DNA of 26,241 bases from Amoebophilaceae bacterium UBA1467 (GTDB lineage: Bacteria; Bacteroidota; Bacteroidia; Cytophagales; Amoebophilaceae). Position 1 is the first letter of the stretch. The number at the start of each line of letters is the position of its first letter. The stretch spans positions 1,585-27,825 of the forward strand of contig DCSL01000020.1 in the NCBI GenBank assembly GCA_002325615.1, in the 5' to 3' direction. Of this stretch, positions 22,978 through 26,241 are shown in pieces. The position numbers and the translations under genes are program-made. Under the pieces are notes generated by a model, which was not told the origin of the DNA, searched no databases, and saw nothing but the letters and a program-made list of their open reading frames with translations.

Positions 22978-24261
22978 ATGGTAGAGCCATACCAGATCAT
23001 TGTTATTGTTGGCGCACTTATTTTCTCTGCCTTTTTCTCAGGCATAGAAATTGCCTTTTTGGCTGCAGATAAACTAGGAATGAAGCTAGAGGGAGAGCAT
23101 AAGTCCTTTTCTGGCAGGATTTTGAATGGCTTCCTGAAACACCCTGACCGTTTTATCAGTACTACACTGATTGGGAATACCGTTGCACTGGTCATATACA
23201 GTACCTACATGGCCAAGGTCTTAGACCCTTTTTTGAACGATTATTTGCCTGTTGCCATCAATAACAATGCTACTTTGCTCACCCTGAAGACGCTACTATC
23301 CACCCTAGGCATATTGGTGGTAGCTGAGTTTATTCCCAAAAGTATTTTTCTATTTGGCCCCAACCGCCTACTCTCTTTCTTTGCGCTACCCACAGCAGCC
23401 ATCGCCTATGTGCTTCAACCACTGGTGGTAATCACCACTGCTATCGCTAAATTTTTTATCATCCATGTATTAGGGCAAAAATATCGAGAAGAACGGCCTT
23501 CTTTTGGCTTGACAGACCTACACAAGTTTATTCAAAGTACATTGAATATTAATGAGCAAGTGCCTGCAGGCGTAAGCGCCAGAATCGTAAGCAATCTAAT
23601 AGAGTTTAGGAAAGTGAAGGTGAGAGATTGTATGATTCCTAGAACAGAGATTGTGGCCGTAAGCATTGAAGATGGAATAGAGGGGCTCAAGGAGGCAGTC
23701 ATCAAAAGCAATCATCCCAAGATTCTGGTCTACAGACATGATATCGATGATATCATTGGCTATTGTCATGCTAAAGAATTATTTAAAAAACCCCAGCACA
23801 TTGAGACCATCCTTAGGCCTGTTGTCATTGTGTCAGCAACCAACCTGGCAAGTGAGGTGATGGTGCAGCTTACAACAGAAGGAAAAAGTTTAGCACTGGT
23901 CCTTGATGAGTTTGGAGGTACTTCGGGCATTGTCAGTATGGAAGACATCATTGAAGAAATTATTGGTGAAATACAAAATGAGCATGTTGTCACAGAGCTG
24001 GTAGAAAAAAAGCTAGACTGTGACGCTTATTTGCTGAGTGCAAGGCATGAGATTGATTATCTCAACGAAAAATATGGCTGGGATATGCCACAGGGAGATT
24101 ATGATACACTCGGTGGGCTTATTATTAATGTCACTGAAAGAATACCTGATCTCAACGAAACGGTAGAACTGTCTCCTTTTACCTTTACCATCGTTGCACT
24201 AGAAGATACACATATTGGGGCTGTGAAGGTGACCATTAACAACTCTGTGGGTGATTCATAA
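22978..24261 (+). CDS. CNNM / CBS-pair / CorC_HlyC membrane protein (GldE-like)
   Basis: A 427-aa protein with the full three-part layout of the CorC/HlyC group. An N-terminal CNNM (DUF21) membrane domain (about 1-190) begins with FSGIEIAFLAADKLGM and contains LIGNTVALVIYS and VAEFIPKSIFLFGPN. A CBS pair follows (about 205-330), with VRDCMIPRTEIVAVS and LVLDEFGGTSGIVSMEDIIEEIIGEI. A C-terminal CorC_HlyC domain (about 345-425) contains GGLIINVTERIP. Family members are linked to Mg/Co efflux or ion sensing. In Bacteroidota this locus type is often named GldE, although nothing here indicates gliding. The ATG at 22978 is the first in frame before the membrane domain. The gene follows lptC, as in related genomes. 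Confidence 0.92.
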   Translation: MVEPYQIIVIVGALIFSAFFSGIEIAFLAADKLGMKLEGEHKSFSGRILNGFLKHPDRFISTTLIGNTVALVIYSTYMAKVLDPFLNDYLPVAINNNATLLTLKTLLSTLGILVVAEFIPKSIFLFGPNRLLSFFALPTAAIAYVLQPLVVITTAIAKFFIIHVLGQKYREERPSFGLTDLHKFIQSTLNINEQVPAGVSARIVSNLIEFRKVKVRDCMIPRTEIVAVSIEDGIEGLKEAVIKSNHPKILVYRHDIDDIIGYCHAKELFKKPQHIETILRPVVIVSATNLASEVMVQLTTEGKSLALVLDEFGGTSGIVSMEDIIEEIIGEIQNEHVVTELVEKKLDCDAYLLSARHEIDYLNEKYGWDMPQGDYDTLGGLIINVTERIPDLNETVELSPFTFTIVALEDTHIGAVKVTINNSVGDS

Positions 24262-24323
24262 ACTTATTTATTGGAACCAGACCTGCACTTATGCTTCAAT
24301 TTCCCCAATGAACGACTTCCCCA

Positions 24324-26241
24324 TTAAATCGGGTCTACGTCGAACAAAACCTTCACTTGCTTAAAAGTCTTGTCGAGCAAAACACGCCTGCTCTCTTGAG
24401 TGATCACCTGCTTAGTAAATAAAAGCCGTTTTTCCGTGTCTTTCTTGATCTTTACCCAGGTATCCATAAGGTATTGATTTCTCACCTTAGCGATCAATGG
24501 AGTTTGGGGGCCCAACACCCCATGCTCTAGTTGTTTTCGTAATCCATGGGCGAGCATGCTAGCAGCAGCCTCCACCAAGGTTTTATCCGGGTGCTTTAAG
24601 GTAATCTTGACAAGCCTTGCGTAAGGAGGATAAAGGAATTGCTTGCGCTCTCTTAACTCTCTACGATACATCCGCTCGTAGTCATGCTGCACGACGTCCT
24701 TCAAGACAGGATGTTCTGGATTGTTAGTCTGGATAATCACTTGCCCTTGCTTTTCTCTTCTGCCTGCCCGTCCACTCACTTGTGTAAGCAGCTGAAAGCA
24801 CCGCTCACTCGCTCGGAAGTCAGGAAAGTAAAGTAACCGATCCACATCGAGTACCCCTACGAGTGATACTTGGCCAAAGTCCAATCCTTTGGTAAGCATC
24901 TGGGTACCCACCAATATGTCAGTGCTTCCCTGTTCTAATGCTTCAATAAGCTTGTCATAGCTATGTTTCCCTCTGGTAGTGTCTAGGTCCATGCGTTGTA
25001 TTTTTTTCCCGGGAAAAAACAATTGCAGCGTCTCTTCTAGCTTTTCTGTGCCAAAACCTACATTTTTGAGCTGATGTGAATCGCAGATGTGACAAGCCGG
25101 CGGCATCTTGATGTTGTAGCCACAATAGTGACAACGCAAGTTGTTGTTGAACTGATGGTAGGTGAGACTAACAGCGCACTGCGTACACATAGGCACCCAA
25201 GCGCAATCCTCACAAGCAATGTAAGGCGCATATCCCCTCCTGTTTTGGAAAATAATGGCCTGCTCTTGCTGATCAAGAGTTTGCCGTAAAGCTTCTAGGA
25301 GCACCTGAGTAAAATTCTCATGCAAAGCCTTTTTTTCCCGCTCTAGGCGCACATTGGACAGTACAATCTCCGGCAAAGCAGCTTGGCCAAACCGCTCCTG
25401 GAGGGTTACAAAGCCATACTTGCCACTCTGTGCATTGTAATAGCTCTCAATAGAAGGAGTAGCCGAGCCTAGCAATACTTTGGCGTGGTGGTACTGGGCT
25501 AGGACTAGGGCAGCATCTCTGGCGTGGTAGCGAGGCATCGCATCAAACTGCTTGTAAGACGACTCGTGCTCCTCATCAACAATAATCAAACTAAGATGCT
25601 CAAAAGGCAAAAAGATAGCAGAACGTGTGCCTAGCACAAAAGAGCACTCCCCTTGTAACACGCTGTTCCAGACCTCGACCCGTTCTTTGTCAGAGTACCT
25701 GGAATGGTATACACCCACTTGATTACCAAAAATCCTTTTCAGCCGCCTGACCATCTGGGTGGTAAGGGCAATTTCAGGTAGCAGGTATAGCACCTGCCCT
25801 CCACCCTGGAGTACCTCTTGAATTAATTGCGTATATACCTCAGTCTTTCCGCTGGCTGTCACACCATGCAGCAGGACGGCGGCTTTGTCTTGAAATTGAT
25901 GGTGTATAGCGGCTAGTGCAGTGCTTTGCACTTGGCTCAGGGTAGGGGGCGATTGGTCTACCGGTTTGGCCTCCTCAAAACGAGAGACAATGACTTCTTC
26001 TTCTACAAGAATATTCTTTTTAAGGAGTGTTTGGAGCGCAGAAGGGGAAATTCCTGTTTGGATGAATTCTTTTTTATTAACGCAATAATCCTCTAGCTGT
26101 GCAGATTGATGTACAGGTACTAGCGCTACATACTTGAGCAGCACATCAAGCTGCTTGCCATTCCGTTCGAGTGCTGTAAACAGGTTCTTTAAGGTTATGT
26201 GACTTTGGGTGTAGGCCTGGTTGAGTCGCACTCTTTTAACC
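24324..26241 (-). CDS. priA: Primosomal protein N' (PriA helicase), 5' end cut by the window
   Basis: PriA restarts stalled replication forks and reloads DnaB. The visible part, about 638 codons, holds the linker/winged-helix region, Walker A HGVTASGKTEVY, the DEEH box (IIVDEEHESSYKQ), GSATPSIESY, the zinc-binding cysteine cluster (CEDC, CTQC, CHYCGY and CHIC, four CxxC pairs), TQMLTKGLDF and QVSGRAGRREKQG. The reading frame stays open to the window edge: a GTG at 26231 is in frame but internal by family comparison, because about 180-200 N-terminal residues (the 3'-end-binding domain) are missing. The stop at 24324 gives a normal C-terminus. The gene converges with the CorC-like gene across 62 nt. 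All visible motor motifs are intact. Confidence 0.97.
   Translation of the reverse strand, partial: VKRVRLNQAYTQSHITLKNLFTALERNGKQLDVLLKYVALVPVHQSAQLEDYCVNKKEFIQTGISPSALQTLLKKNILVEEEVIVSRFEEAKPVDQSPPTLSQVQSTALAAIHHQFQDKAAVLLHGVTASGKTEVYTQLIQEVLQGGGQVLYLLPEIALTTQMVRRLKRIFGNQVGVYHSRYSDKERVEVWNSVLQGECSFVLGTRSAIFLPFEHLSLIIVDEEHESSYKQFDAMPRYHARDAALVLAQYHHAKVLLGSATPSIESYYNAQSGKYGFVTLQERFGQAALPEIVLSNVRLEREKKALHENFTQVLLEALRQTLDQQEQAIIFQNRRGYAPYIACEDCAWVPMCTQCAVSLTYHQFNNNLRCHYCGYNIKMPPACHICDSHQLKNVGFGTEKLEETLQLFFPGKKIQRMDLDTTRGKHSYDKLIEALEQGSTDILVGTQMLTKGLDFGQVSLVGVLDVDRLLYFPDFRASERCFQLLTQVSGRAGRREKQGQVIIQTNNPEHPVLKDVVQHDYERMYRRELRERKQFLYPPYARLVKITLKHPDKTLVEAAASMLAHGLRKQLEHGVLGPQTPLIAKVRNQYLMDTWVKIKKDTEKRLLFTKQVITQESRRVLLDKTFKQVKVLFDVDPI

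Noticed and set aside
26229..26231. GTG as the true start of PriA
   Set aside because: The frame remains open to the window edge and the N-terminal DNA-binding domain is missing, so the start is outside the window.

Overview
The window looks like a piece of a Bacteroidota chromosome, most likely a reduced, host-associated member of the Amoebophilaceae (Candidatus Amoebophilus / Cardinium type). This is inferred from gene content, not from a database match. Clade-typical features are a GH3/beta-lactamase fusion, a LytM protein - bactofilin - AtpZ cluster, LptC next to a GldE/CorC-like protein, a small HSDR_N-type PD-(D/E)XK protein, and weak or absent Shine-Dalgarno sequences. A ProP-like MFS carrier, free-standing RelA/SpoT hydrolase heads and eroding genes fit an intracellular lifestyle.

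Layout. 1-2746: hslV, an MFS transporter, and a convergent stand-alone (p)ppGpp-hydrolase-like HD protein whose 3' end overlaps the transporter by 68 nt. 2747-3193: a 447-nt stretch with no convincing gene. 3194-5334, minus strand: tRNA-Ala(TGC), an M20 peptidase and a small PD-(D/E)XK protein. 5414-13564, plus strand, one close-packed cluster: a GH3/beta-lactamase lipid- or wall-sugar hydrolase with a frameshifted C-terminus, a LytM-fold protein that has lost its zinc ligands, a bactofilin, an overlapping AtpZ-like membrane protein, and a 1157-aa protein joining a sodium/solute symporter, a second membrane sensor-like region, a histidine-kinase remnant and a RelA/SpoT HD domain. 13673-17293, minus strand: pdhA, a TPR membrane protein and glmS, probably one operon. 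17356-19974, plus strand: recF, gatC and a UPF0104-type membrane protein. 20014-21494, minus strand: pheS and ndk. 21667-24261, plus strand: a small lipoprotein, lptC and a CNNM/CBS/CorC protein. 24324 to the edge, minus strand: priA, cut by the window end.

How it fits together. Most genes are housekeeping: replication and repair (recF, priA), translation (pheS, gatC, tRNA-Ala), proteolysis (hslV), nucleotide balance (ndk), central metabolism (pdhA) and amino-sugar supply (glmS). The 5.4-13.6 kb cluster mixes envelope and cytoskeleton functions with a possible stringent-response regulator. The most unusual object is the symporter/HD fusion. It retains every RelA/SpoT hydrolase motif I can check, lacks a synthetase domain, and has a decayed kinase core, which suggests a membrane sensor wired directly to alarmone breakdown. 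A second hydrolase-only HD protein lies 7 kb away. No mobile element, CRISPR array or rRNA was seen.
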